DNA of 5,586 nt from Ruminococcus sp. (GTDB taxonomy: Bacteria; Bacillota; Clostridia; Oscillospirales; Ruminococcaceae), in contig JAAVHM010000122.1 of the NCBI GenBank assembly GCA_014799675.1, positions 1 through 5,586 on the forward strand. Reading direction: 5' to 3'. The position numbers and the translations under genes were made by a program. Positions 1 through 5,586 of this stretch are shown here, piece by piece. Numbering within the stretch: the stretch's first letter is position 1; each line of letters starts with the position of its first letter. Below the pieces are notes generated by a model. That model saw nothing but the letters and a program-made list of their open reading frames with translations. It was not told where the DNA came from and ran no database searches.

Positions 1-352
1 CCAATGCAAACGGAGCAAAATATGGGTGAGGTTCGTCAAATTTTATTTGCTTGTATTCCTTACCCTTGTATTTGTGATATTTTTCATGTCTGCATTTTGC
101 CAAATCGGAAACAATAGACCTGTGAACTAATAATCTGTAGTCCCTATCTGCCGACAGCTTTTCACCGCTTATCAGCATTTCATAAAGCTGTCTGTATAAT
201 TCGATATACTCGCTTATGGGCGATTCAATATAATCCGCGGAAACATGAGCATTGGTAATTATCAGATGATATGGCTGTAACAAATTTTCAAGCTCATTGG
301 GCGTAATAAGAAAATGAAACATATAATAACCTTGTGAATAATAATCGCTCAT
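1..352 (-). CDS. Unrecognised soluble protein, C-terminus beyond the window
   Basis: An open frame runs from an ATG at 352-350 for 117 codons to the window edge with no stop, so only the N-terminal part is seen. The protein starts MSDYYSQGYYMF and is rich in Tyr, His, Leu and Ile. It has no signal peptide or membrane segment, so it is probably cytoplasmic. A helical-looking stretch near residues 46-65 (ISEYIELYRQLYEMLISGEK) is followed by a basic His/Lys/Tyr-rich stretch near residues 88-105. I do not recognise the family. A Shine-Dalgarno GGGAAG (361-366) lies 8 nt before the ATG, and the gap to the upstream trmN6 stop is only 24 nt with no terminator, so co-transcription with trmN6 is likely. 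The codons look more AT-rich than those of trmN6. Reading-frame integrity over the whole 352 bases and the good ribosome binding site make it a real gene; function is unknown. Confidence 0.75.
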   Translation of the reverse strand, partial: MSDYYSQGYYMFHFLITPNELENLLQPYHLIITNAHVSADYIESPISEYIELYRQLYEMLISGEKLSADRDYRLLVHRSIVSDLAKCRHEKYHKYKGKEYKQIKFDEPHPYFAPFAL

Positions 353-376
353 TTTGAACACTTCCCAATAACGTTT

Positions 377-1120
377 TTATTTCTCGGTATTTTCGGAATA
401 ATTTGTTTTCCCGCCGCCGTAGATTTTCAGCAGTTCCTCAGAAAAGCCGTCCCCCTCGTTGATGTAAAGCTGGGGCAGGACTTTCATAAACGGCTTGCCG
501 CCCTTTTTGCCTTCAATAAGAAAAAGCCACGGCGGGTGGTTGGGGGTCTTGCTTACAAACCGCAGATTTTTCGGTTCTATGTCGTTGTCTTTCATGGCGG
601 AAATTACGTCCGCAAGACGTTCCGGACGGTTGCATATGCAAAGCCTGCCGCCGAATTTAAGCAGCTTTGAAGCGGCTTTGCATACGTCATTGATGTTGCA
701 TAAAATCTCGTGCCGAGCAATTCTTTGTGCGTCCGTGCAGCTTTCTATGCCTGCGTTTGCGGCTTTGTAAGGAGGGTTGCAGGTCACAAGGTCGAGCTGA
801 CCGAGAGGCGCGTTTTTCCAAAGCTTTTTAAGGTCGGCGCAAATTGGGAAAATATTTTGCAGATTATTTTTTTCCACCGATATGCCAAACTGCTCAACAG
901 CCTGTTCCTGAATGTCAACGCCGTAAATAAGTTTCGGCGCAAAGCTTATAAACATCAGCAGGGGAATTATCCCGCAGCCCGTGCCTAAGTCGCAGACCTT
1001 GTCCTTATGACGGGGAGCAGCAAAATCCGCAAGCAAAAAAGCGTCCGTGCCGAATTTGTGTTCCTTTGAGACGCATATTTCGATTTCATTTCTAAGTGTT
1101 TCAAATGTATAGTCGGGCAT
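377..1120 (-). CDS. trmN6: tRNA1(Val) adenine(37)-N6-methyltransferase family (TrmN6/YfiC/YabB)
   Basis: This is a 247-residue class I SAM-dependent methyltransferase. Visible motifs are the SAM-binding loop DLGTGCG at residues 44-50, the acidic ribose-binding position in GVDI (Asp69), the (A)DL motif near 95-97, and the amino-methyltransferase catalytic motif NPPY at 115-118. NPPY is typical of enzymes that methylate an exocyclic amine. The N-terminal KFGTDAFLLADF (22-33) is also typical of the TrmN6/YabB family. In E. coli the homologue YfiC makes m6A37 in tRNA1(Val); the exact tRNA substrate here is inferred. Length is usual for the family. The ATG is preceded by AAAGGA (1127-1132) with a 6-nt spacer. 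This site lies immediately after the upstream gene's TAG, so translational coupling is likely. In B. subtilis yabB is followed closely by rsmI (yabC); here an unrelated ORF follows. Confidence 0.93.
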   Translation of the reverse strand: MPDYTFETLRNEIEICVSKEHKFGTDAFLLADFAAPRHKDKVCDLGTGCGIIPLLMFISFAPKLIYGVDIQEQAVEQFGISVEKNNLQNIFPICADLKKLWKNAPLGQLDLVTCNPPYKAANAGIESCTDAQRIARHEILCNINDVCKAASKLLKFGGRLCICNRPERLADVISAMKDNDIEPKNLRFVSKTPNHPPWLFLIEGKKGGKPFMKVLPQLYINEGDGFSEELLKIYGGGKTNYSENTEK

Positions 1121-1132
1121 AATTTTTCCTTT

Positions 1133-2410
1133 CTACAGGTCGGCAAAAGCAAGATGCGGTTCTTCGTTAAACCATAAATCAGGCAATACGGAGCTTATGT
1201 AAAGATACATATATTTATCATCCATATAGTACCAGCAATCGTCGTCGCAGTCAACAGGCGGACAATATCCCAAAGAGATGTAAAAACGCTTTCTCTGCCA
1301 GCTGTCTTCCTCAATGATATCCGTAACCATAAGCGGGACGGTGTTTTCACCAATATTGTAATGCTGACGGTCAAGCCGCAGCATATAGGCTTCGTTTGAA
1401 TTTGTGGGATAAATGTTGTATCCCTCTCTGCGGATAGTCAGCTGTTCTTCCTCTGCCCTGTCATCGTATTTGTATTTTCCGCGGTGAGCGATAGTTTTGT
1501 CAGAAAAATCTACTGGCGTAAAAACAAAATCCTCCGCAGACTTGATATGCTTGTCAATATTGTTCACGGAAATTGCCGTGTATTCGTCAATATTGAAAAA
1601 GCTTGGCTGATATATTTTTCTTTCATTTTGTGCATTTTGTGTTATTGTGTCATAGAAAACGTTCATTTCACAGCAGGCTATAAGCTTCATATATTCCTCG
1701 TATTTTGGAAAATGTTTAATAAAACCTCCGCCCGAATACTTATGCTGCATTTCGGGCAAATCAAGCGTCGGGTCAGAAACAGTTATGCTGACATTTATGC
1801 CGCCGGGTAAAGCGGCTTCTAATTCGTCAAGCTTTTTTTCCAGTAGATTTGGATAGTCGGAAATTTTTTCGTGATAGCCTGTATAATTTGCCCAAATGTC
1901 TACAGACGCACCGCTTTTTTTCAAAAAAGCTTCAATGTCTCCGTCAAAGTAAACGTCAGTGCATTGTCCTAAATCACGATAGCCTCCGCTATGTCCCATA
2001 TCAATGGAAAACATTTCTGTTTCAACGTCAGTACCAAGCCGTTCGTCAGTAATGAATTTGTCCGAAAATGCGGCGCAGATTTCATTATATTGCCTGTTGT
2101 CGGTTATATATTCATCGGAAACATATACAAGAACGTCTCCGCTGTATACTTCGATGCCTTTAAGCGTACCGTTGTCAAAAAGAAATCCTCCAGTGAAAAA
2201 CGGGTCGGTTTTGGTTATGTTCAGCTTTTCGCCGTATTTTTCAAGGTAATATTCTTCAGCGGATTTTTTCGCTGAATTTGTTTCAATAAAAACCTCGGGC
2301 TGGTCGTTAAAGCTGCACCATATTGCTGCAATAAAAATAATTATCAATACAACTAAGGCAATAAAAATGTTTCTGATTATCTTTTTTGTTTTTGACATAT
2401 TTCTTACCAT
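1133..2410 (-). CDS. Unrecognised membrane-anchored exported protein
   Basis: This 425-residue protein has a basic N-terminus (KTKKIIRN) followed by one hydrophobic helix at about residues 11-30, then an acidic, Tyr/Asp/Glu-rich domain of about 390 residues. It reads as a signal anchor with the bulk outside the cell. There is no convincing lipobox: the residues before Cys32 are AIW. Residues 50-66 (EYYLEKYGEKL) resemble a motif seen in small extracytoplasmic proteins of Firmicutes, but I cannot name a family. A Cys/acid cluster near the C-terminus has Cys383, Cys388 and Cys392 among five Asp (387, 389-391 and nearby), perhaps for a disulfide or a metal. The start is uncertain: ATG at 2410 gives MVRNMSK, while the in-frame ATG at 2398 gives MSKTKK. 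The strong Shine-Dalgarno at 2432-2438 is separated from both by a hairpin. It has its own promoter at 2470-2498 and is followed 12 nt later by trmN6. Function unknown. Confidence 0.8.
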   Translation of the reverse strand: MVRNMSKTKKIIRNIFIALVVLIIIFIAAIWCSFNDQPEVFIETNSAKKSAEEYYLEKYGEKLNITKTDPFFTGGFLFDNGTLKGIEVYSGDVLVYVSDEYITDNRQYNEICAAFSDKFITDERLGTDVETEMFSIDMGHSGGYRDLGQCTDVYFDGDIEAFLKKSGASVDIWANYTGYHEKISDYPNLLEKKLDELEAALPGGINVSITVSDPTLDLPEMQHKYSGGGFIKHFPKYEEYMKLIACCEMNVFYDTITQNAQNERKIYQPSFFNIDEYTAISVNNIDKHIKSAEDFVFTPVDFSDKTIAHRGKYKYDDRAEEEQLTIRREGYNIYPTNSNEAYMLRLDRQHYNIGENTVPLMVTDIIEEDSWQRKRFYISLGYCPPVDCDDDCWYYMDDKYMYLYISSVLPDLWFNEEPHLAFADL

Positions 2411-2440
2411 TTTCCCGCTAAGGAAAATGTACCCTCCTTT
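2408..2440 (-). promoter_or_regulatory. Strong Shine-Dalgarno followed by a start-codon hairpin
   Basis: On the minus strand AAAGGAGGG (2440-2432) is an almost perfect anti-16S match, but the first ATG of the downstream gene is 21 nt further on. An 8-bp perfect inverted repeat fills the gap: CATTTTCC (minus strand, 2429-2422) pairs with GGAAAATG (2415-2408), with a 6-nt loop, and the 3' arm contains the ATG at 2410. No ATG, GTG or TTG lies at a normal distance from the Shine-Dalgarno. If the hairpin folds, the Shine-Dalgarno comes to about 11 nt from the next in-frame ATG at 2398. The repeat is seen directly; the effect on translation is inferred. Confidence 0.55.
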
Positions 2441-2469
2441 TGTGTTTTAGGTCTGTAAACCTTAGCTAA

Positions 2470-2498
2470 ATTATAACATTTCAAAAATTCGGAGGCAA
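2470..2498 (-). promoter_or_regulatory. Extended -10 sigma-A promoter for the exported protein/trmN6 unit
   Basis: On the minus strand a perfect extended -10, TGTTATAAT, has its hexamer at 2475-2470. It lies 17 bp downstream of TTGCCT (2498-2493), a 4/6 match to TTGACA. The start of transcription should fall near 2463, giving a leader of about 50 nt that contains the Shine-Dalgarno and hairpin at 2408-2440. The direct repeats at 2500-2535 sit one base upstream of the -35. Confidence 0.7.
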
Positions 2499-2499
2499 T

Positions 2500-2535
2500 A
2501 TGTCATTTGTCACTATATAAATGACATTTGTCACT
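2500..2535. repeat. Two 15-bp direct repeats at 21-bp period, putative operator
   Basis: ATGTCATTTGTCACT (2500-2514) and ATGACATTTGTCACT (2521-2535) match at 14 of 15 positions and are spaced exactly 21 bp, two helical turns. Four TGTCA/TGACA half sites are present: 2501-2505, 2508-2512, 2522-2526 and 2529-2533. The inner pair forms TGTCA-N9-TGACA, and 2500-2508 with 2519-2527 forms a 9-bp inverted repeat. The block lies between the ktrB stop and the -35 of the next promoter, roughly -38 to -72 from the expected transcription start, where activators usually bind. The regulator is unknown. Confidence 0.6.
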
Positions 2536-2542
2536 TTTTTGA

Positions 2543-3904
2543 TCAGCCAACCATAAGCTTGCCCTCGGGGTAAACCTCGTTCTTGTTTTTATTTTCGCTT
2601 TTTGCGGAAATTGATATCGCAAAGGAAACAGGTCCTACACGTCCTATAAACATTGTCAGGCATAAAAGTATCCTTGAAAAAATATTGCTTACAGCGGAAA
2701 CGCCAACGCTCAATCCCGTTGTTGCAAGTGCGGAAATAGTCTCATACGCCGCGTCGATACCCGCAGCGCCGTCCGTTGAGTAAAAAAGTATCGTTGTAGT
2801 CACGCACATCACAAGCGCGGCGAGAACAATTATCGAAAGGGACTTGTAAACAGACTCCTTGTCGATTTTCCTGCCCATGATTATCGTGTCGTTTTTGTTT
2901 TTTATAACGCTCACAACGGTCATTATGACAATTGCAAAGGTGGTTATTTTTATTCCGCCGCCTGTTGAACCGGGAGCTGCTCCTATAAACATTATGAATA
3001 TCGAGAAAAGCTTTGTTATGGAACGAAGAGCCGCGCTGTCAATTGTGCAGAAGCCCGCCGTCCGCAGAGTTACAGAGTAAAAAAAGCTGTTTGCTAATTT
3101 CCCGCCTGCGGACATATTGCCGATAGTGTCGGGGTTTGTCCATTCGGTAACAAGAGTGAGCGCCATGCCGAGAAATATTAATATAACTGTGAAAATAAGC
3201 ACTATCTTTGTTTGCAGACTAAGACGCTTTTTGTGACGGTAGCCGATCAGGTCCATCCAGACCACAAAGCCAAGCCCGCCCGCAATTATGAGTATGGGTA
3301 TCACCGTCATGACCACTGGGTCTGACGAAAGAGGCATAAGACTGCAATTGGGGACTTCCACCACGCCCAAAACGTCAAAGCCCGCATTGCAGAATGCGGA
3401 TATCGCCAAAAATACCGATATGTACACACCGTATGCGCCGTACTTAGGCACAAGGGAGGTCATAAGCAGCAGCGAGCCAATAAATTCACAGCCAAAGGAA
3501 ACTCTTATGACATATCTTACCAAAAGCTTAACGTCGTAAAAGCCCGAAGTATTTACCGACTCGGAAGCCATTTGTATAGAATGAAGCTCCATTTTTTTGT
3601 GTATAAGAAAGTTGAAAAATGAAACAAGAGTAACAAAGCCCAGTCCGCCTATCTGTATCATAAGGAGTATTACTATCTGTCCGAAAACGCTCCAGTAGCT
3701 TCCCGTGTCAACAACGGAAAGCCCCGTAACGCAGGTTGCGGAGGTTGCTGTAAAAACAGCGGAAACAGGGTCGGTAAAAACGCCGTCCCTTGAAGAAATG
3801 GGCAGCATAAGCAGTAAAGAGCCTATTGCAATGACTATTGCAAAGCTTAAAACTATCATTGCGGCAGGTCTTGCGGTTTTTGTTTTGGATTTAAAAACAG
3901 GCAT
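2543..3904 (-). CDS. ktrB: KtrB/TrkH-type potassium uptake channel subunit
   Basis: This is a 453-residue polytopic membrane protein of the SKT (superfamily of K+ transporters) fold with four repeated M1-P-M2 units. The four pore loops each keep the filter glycine: TCVTGLS (57-63), FCNAGF (171-176), RTAGF (281-285) and ATTGLS (394-399). The third unit's Gly-rich intramembrane gating loop is visible as GAAPGSTGGGIK (308-319), and FIGRVGP near 419-425 is the conserved last-helix motif. The length fits the eight-helix KtrB rather than the longer TrkH. KtrB dimers work with a cytoplasmic RCK ring protein, KtrA, for K+ uptake; no ktrA is adjacent in this window. I chose the ATG at 3904 because GAGG (3912-3915) lies 7 nt upstream and a strong promoter at 3945-3973 falls inside any longer frame. 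The next gene downstream on this strand begins about 130 nt past the stop. No T-run terminator is seen after the stop. Confidence 0.93.
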   Translation of the reverse strand: MPVFKSKTKTARPAAMIVLSFAIVIAIGSLLLMLPISSRDGVFTDPVSAVFTATSATCVTGLSVVDTGSYWSVFGQIVILLMIQIGGLGFVTLVSFFNFLIHKKMELHSIQMASESVNTSGFYDVKLLVRYVIRVSFGCEFIGSLLLMTSLVPKYGAYGVYISVFLAISAFCNAGFDVLGVVEVPNCSLMPLSSDPVVMTVIPILIIAGGLGFVVWMDLIGYRHKKRLSLQTKIVLIFTVILIFLGMALTLVTEWTNPDTIGNMSAGGKLANSFFYSVTLRTAGFCTIDSAALRSITKLFSIFIMFIGAAPGSTGGGIKITTFAIVIMTVVSVIKNKNDTIIMGRKIDKESVYKSLSIIVLAALVMCVTTTILFYSTDGAAGIDAAYETISALATTGLSVGVSAVSNIFSRILLCLTMFIGRVGPVSFAISISAKSENKNKNEVYPEGKLMVG

Positions 3905-3944
3905 AAAATAACCTCGTTCCTCGGAAATATTTACATACCTGTTT

Positions 3945-3973
3945 ATTATATCACATATGCGCCTGTTTTTCAA
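3945..3973 (-). promoter_or_regulatory. Near-consensus promoter for ktrB
   Basis: On the minus strand TTGAAA (3973-3968, 5/6 match to the -35 consensus) lies 17 bp before TATAAT (3950-3945), which is preceded by TGA to give a perfect extended -10, TGATATAAT. Transcription should start near 3938, leaving a leader of about 34 nt before the ATG at 3904. I see no operator-like dyad or riboswitch in the short leader. Confidence 0.8.
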
Positions 3974-4034
3974 GCAAAACACAAACTTTTAAGCAATTTC
4001 CGAAAAAAATAATTGTAAATCCCATAATTAACAG

Positions 4035-4063
4035 TTGCAATTTCGGCGGGATTGTTGTATAAT
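4035..4063 (+). promoter_or_regulatory. Promoter for the rightward membrane-protein operon
   Basis: TTGCAA (4035-4040, 4/6 match) is followed after 17 bp by a perfect TATAAT (4058-4063), so transcription should start near 4070. The leader to the ATG at 4109 is about 39 nt. It lies about 60 bp back-to-back with the ktrB -35 (3968-3973), so a regulator binding between them could affect both units; no clear shared operator is visible. Confidence 0.75.
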
Positions 4064-4108
4064 ATTAATAAGTATACAAAAAATGAGACAGGCAGAGGGG
4101 ACAGTATA

Positions 4109-4348
4109 ATGAAAAAGTTTTGGAAGCTTGAAATTGCTTCGCTCGGGTATTTTATTCTTTATTGTGTAGCGGCAATTATGAATAATAGAAGAGGTGTGGT
4201 TGCTTTAGTATTGACTGCTGCGTGTACTGTAATTGCCATGCGCTCTTTGGATATAACAAGATTTAAAAAGGTAATTTTTATTATTTTACAGCTTTTGGGG
4301 TACTTTATTTTGTGGGTAATTTTTTTGATGATTCTTTTGGCGGAATGA
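4109..4348 (+). CDS. Small three-helix membrane protein, unknown
   Basis: A 79-residue, almost wholly hydrophobic protein. Predicted helices lie at about 9-24, 30-45 and 55-78. Basic residues at the N-terminus (MKKFWK) and in the second loop (RSLDITRFKK, 45-54) suggest the N-terminus and second loop are inside and the C-terminus outside. The ATG is supported by AGAGGGG (4094-4100) with an 8-nt spacer and by the promoter at 4035-4063. The frame stays open upstream to a TTG at 4052, but that would start inside the promoter. The gene looks more AT-rich than the next one. It is followed after 35 nt by the SGNH-fold gene on the same strand with no terminator, so the two are likely co-transcribed. 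I recognise no family; its role is unknown. Confidence 0.72.
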   Translation: MKKFWKLEIASLGYFILYCVAAIMNNRRGVVALVLTAACTVIAMRSLDITRFKKVIFIILQLLGYFILWVIFLMILLAE

Positions 4349-4383
4349 CTTTATTATAAAAAATTAAGAGGTGAATTTTCCCG

Positions 4384-5178
4384 ATGATGATAACTCAAAA
4401 GGAAAAAAAGAAAGCCAAATTCAGGGCTTCCTTTATATTTCTGTTTATTTTCGCAAGCTTTGCGGTTTGCTTTGTTTTATATATGAAAGAGGATTTTGAA
4501 CTTACTCCCGAAATGCTGGAGGACGCTTCCGAAGCCTTTGTGTACATCGACCCCGTGGGAGAGAGGAGTACCATTATAAACCCCGTGCCGTCAAGCGAAA
4601 GGCAGGAGGACAGCTATTACGACGACGCTGTTTTTATCGGAAGCAAGGCGCTGTCGGGGCTTGCGGACTACGGTTACATAAAGTCGGAAAATATGATAAT
4701 TTCGGACGACATTACTCTTGCAAATTTTAACACGGTAATTCTCTCCGACGGCGACCCCGACAGCGGAAGCACCGCCGCGGATACGGTCATAAGCAAAAAC
4801 CCGGGAAAGCTTTATATAATGGTGGGTATAAACGACTTAGACAGGGCGGACAGCCCCAACCTGTTCGGAGAGCTTGAAAGCTTTATCGGAAGCGTTAAGG
4901 AAAGCGTACCGAATGTAAAAATTTACCTTATGTCGGTTCTTCCCGTTTCGGCGGAAATGGAGAGCAGGATAGCTTCAAACGCCGCAATAGACGCGTATAA
5001 TTCACAGCTTCTGCATTTTGCGGACAGGATAAAGGCTTGCTATATTGATGTGAACACAAACTTTAAGGGCAACGACGGACGGCTTCCCGCATCACTGGCG
5101 GAGGTAAACGGTATCAAGCTGAAAAAGGAGTCCTACAGCGTTCTTTCGGAGTATATACTTACCCATACAGTAAACTAA
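4384..5178 (+). CDS. Membrane-anchored SGNH/GDSL-fold protein, probable pseudoenzyme
   Basis: A 264-residue protein with a basic start (KEKKKAKFR), a signal-anchor helix at about 16-34, an acidic linker (35-80) and an SGNH-like domain (81-260) that should sit outside the cell. Block I reads FIGSKALSGL (84-93), where active relatives have FIGDS; the Asp-Ser pair is Ser87-Lys88. Block III is kept as GIND (148-151) with the oxyanion Asn150. Block V reads NGIKL (242-246), where active enzymes have DGxHL, so catalytic Asp and His are Asn242 and Lys245. The flanking pattern (YIDV at 220-223, KESYSVLSEYI at 248-258) still matches the family. Active members are esterases or acyl-group hydrolases, often on cell-wall polymers; this one is probably non-catalytic or uses other residues. 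The ribosome binding site is AGAGGTG (4367-4373) with a longish 10-nt spacer; a second ATG follows at 4387. It is third-position GC-rich compared with the gene before it. Confidence 0.85.
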   Translation: MMITQKEKKKAKFRASFIFLFIFASFAVCFVLYMKEDFELTPEMLEDASEAFVYIDPVGERSTIINPVPSSERQEDSYYDDAVFIGSKALSGLADYGYIKSENMIISDDITLANFNTVILSDGDPDSGSTAADTVISKNPGKLYIMVGINDLDRADSPNLFGELESFIGSVKESVPNVKIYLMSVLPVSAEMESRIASNAAIDAYNSQLLHFADRIKACYIDVNTNFKGNDGRLPASLAEVNGIKLKKESYSVLSEYILTHTVN

Positions 5179-5204
5179 AAAATAACATAATGTGAGGAAA
5201 AAAT

Positions 5205-5564
5205 ATGTTTGTAGAGTGTCTGGCTATTTTCGGACTTATTTTCGTGGTTGCGGTAATGTATGTCCGCGCAAAAAAGAAAGACTATGCGCTGGCGACAGTT
5301 CCGCTGCTGGTTCTTCCCGCGGCGAATATTTTAGCTTACGCATTTTCGGGAGGAATTTCTAATATATTGCCTGTGGACAGGTTTACCGCTTATTCGGCGA
5401 TAAATATTGTTGCGGTGGTAATTTCAAGCTGTCTTGTGGGACTTATGTCAGGGAAATTCGGCAAAAAATCCGTAAGGGGAGCATACATCACCATGTCGCT
5501 TGTCTTCAATATTGTGCTTGCGGCTATACTTATTTATAATATGTTTGAAACGATATACAGATAA
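5205..5564 (+). CDS. Four-helix membrane protein, unknown
   Basis: A 119-residue hydrophobic protein with predicted helices at about 3-20, 29-47, 62-82 and 92-112. Basic loops at 21-25 (RAKKK) and 84-91 (KFGKKSVR) should be cytoplasmic, which puts both termini outside. The ATG is preceded by GAGGAA (5194-5199) at a normal distance, and only 26 nt separate it from the stop of the SGNH-fold gene, with no terminator. It is therefore likely the third gene of the unit starting at the promoter at 4035-4063. I do not recognise a family and see no catalytic motif. No terminator is visible in the 22 bases after its stop, so the operon may continue beyond the window. Confidence 0.8.
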   Translation: MFVECLAIFGLIFVVAVMYVRAKKKDYALATVPLLVLPAANILAYAFSGGISNILPVDRFTAYSAINIVAVVISSCLVGLMSGKFGKKSVRGAYITMSLVFNIVLAAILIYNMFETIYR

Positions 5565-5586
5565 TACTGATTTTTAATTAAGATAG

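Noticed and set aside
495..988. Plus-strand open frames opposite trmN6
   Set aside because: They lie wholly antisense to a gene with clear methyltransferase motifs and have no ribosome binding sites or recognisable features.
1484..2275. Plus-strand open frames opposite the exported protein gene
   Set aside because: They overlap each other in different frames, are low complexity and lack start signals; they are shadows.
2508..2526. TnrA/GlnR-type nitrogen box (TGTNA-N7-TNACA)
   Set aside because: The half sites are separated by 9 bases, not 7, so the spacing does not fit.
2500..2527. 9-bp inverted repeat as a terminator for ktrB
   Set aside because: The stem is AT-rich with a 10-nt loop and has no T-run after it on the minus strand. 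It overlaps the phased direct repeats, which explain it better.
2583..3911. Plus-strand open frames opposite ktrB
   Set aside because: They are the antisense reading of a strongly conserved channel gene and have no features of their own.
3912..3923. Tandem GAGG motifs before ktrB as a double ribosome binding site
   Set aside because: Only the GAGG at 3912-3915 is at a usable distance; the second is probably chance.
3993..4044. 8-bp repeat GCAATTTC at 3993-4000 and 4037-4044 in the divergent intergenic region
   Set aside because: It is short, AT-rich, and one copy overlaps the -35; this is weak evidence for an operator by itself.
4052..4108. TTG start at 4052 extending the small membrane protein by 19 residues
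   Set aside because: It lies inside the promoter, upstream of the TATAAT and the expected transcript start. The ATG at 4109 has a good AGAGGGG site.

Overview
The window looks like chromosomal DNA from a low-to-moderate GC Firmicute, most likely a gut Clostridia member of the Ruminococcus/Oscillospiraceae type. That placement rests on the protein style (KtrB, a YabB-type tRNA methyltransferase, a signal-anchored SGNH protein), the strong AGGAGG-like ribosome binding sites and near-consensus sigma-A promoters. It is an inference, not an identification. No RNA genes, insertion sequences, phage genes or CRISPR repeats were seen.

Two divergent transcription units meet at an intergenic region at 3905-4108. 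Leftward (minus strand) come a KtrB-type potassium channel subunit (2543-3904), an unrecognised membrane-anchored exported protein (1133-2410), a TrmN6/YabB tRNA adenine-N6 methyltransferase (377-1120) and an unrecognised soluble protein cut by the window edge (1-352). The last three are packed with 12-24 nt gaps and are probably one operon. They have their own extended -10 promoter at 2470-2498, but no intrinsic terminator follows ktrB, so readthrough is possible. Rightward (plus strand) comes a three-gene cluster: a 79-residue three-helix membrane protein (4109-4348), a membrane-anchored SGNH/GDSL-fold protein (4384-5178) and a 119-residue four-helix membrane protein (5205-5564). One promoter lies at 4035-4063.

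Three things deserve a second look. (1) The SGNH protein keeps the fold and the Gly-x-Asn-Asp block but has lost both the nucleophile Ser and the catalytic His/Asp positions, so it looks like a pseudoenzyme sitting between two small uncharacterised membrane proteins. (2) Two 15-bp direct repeats spaced exactly 21 bp (two helical turns) abut the -35 of the promoter at 2470-2498, the layout expected for a tandem-binding regulator. (3) The transcript from that promoter has a very strong Shine-Dalgarno separated from the first ATG by an 8-bp hairpin that contains that ATG. This suggests either translational control or a start at the next in-frame ATG with the hairpin bridging the spacer.

I recognise only ktrB and trmN6 well. 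The other genes are described by what is visible. No complete known system (defence, secretion, biosynthesis) is present.
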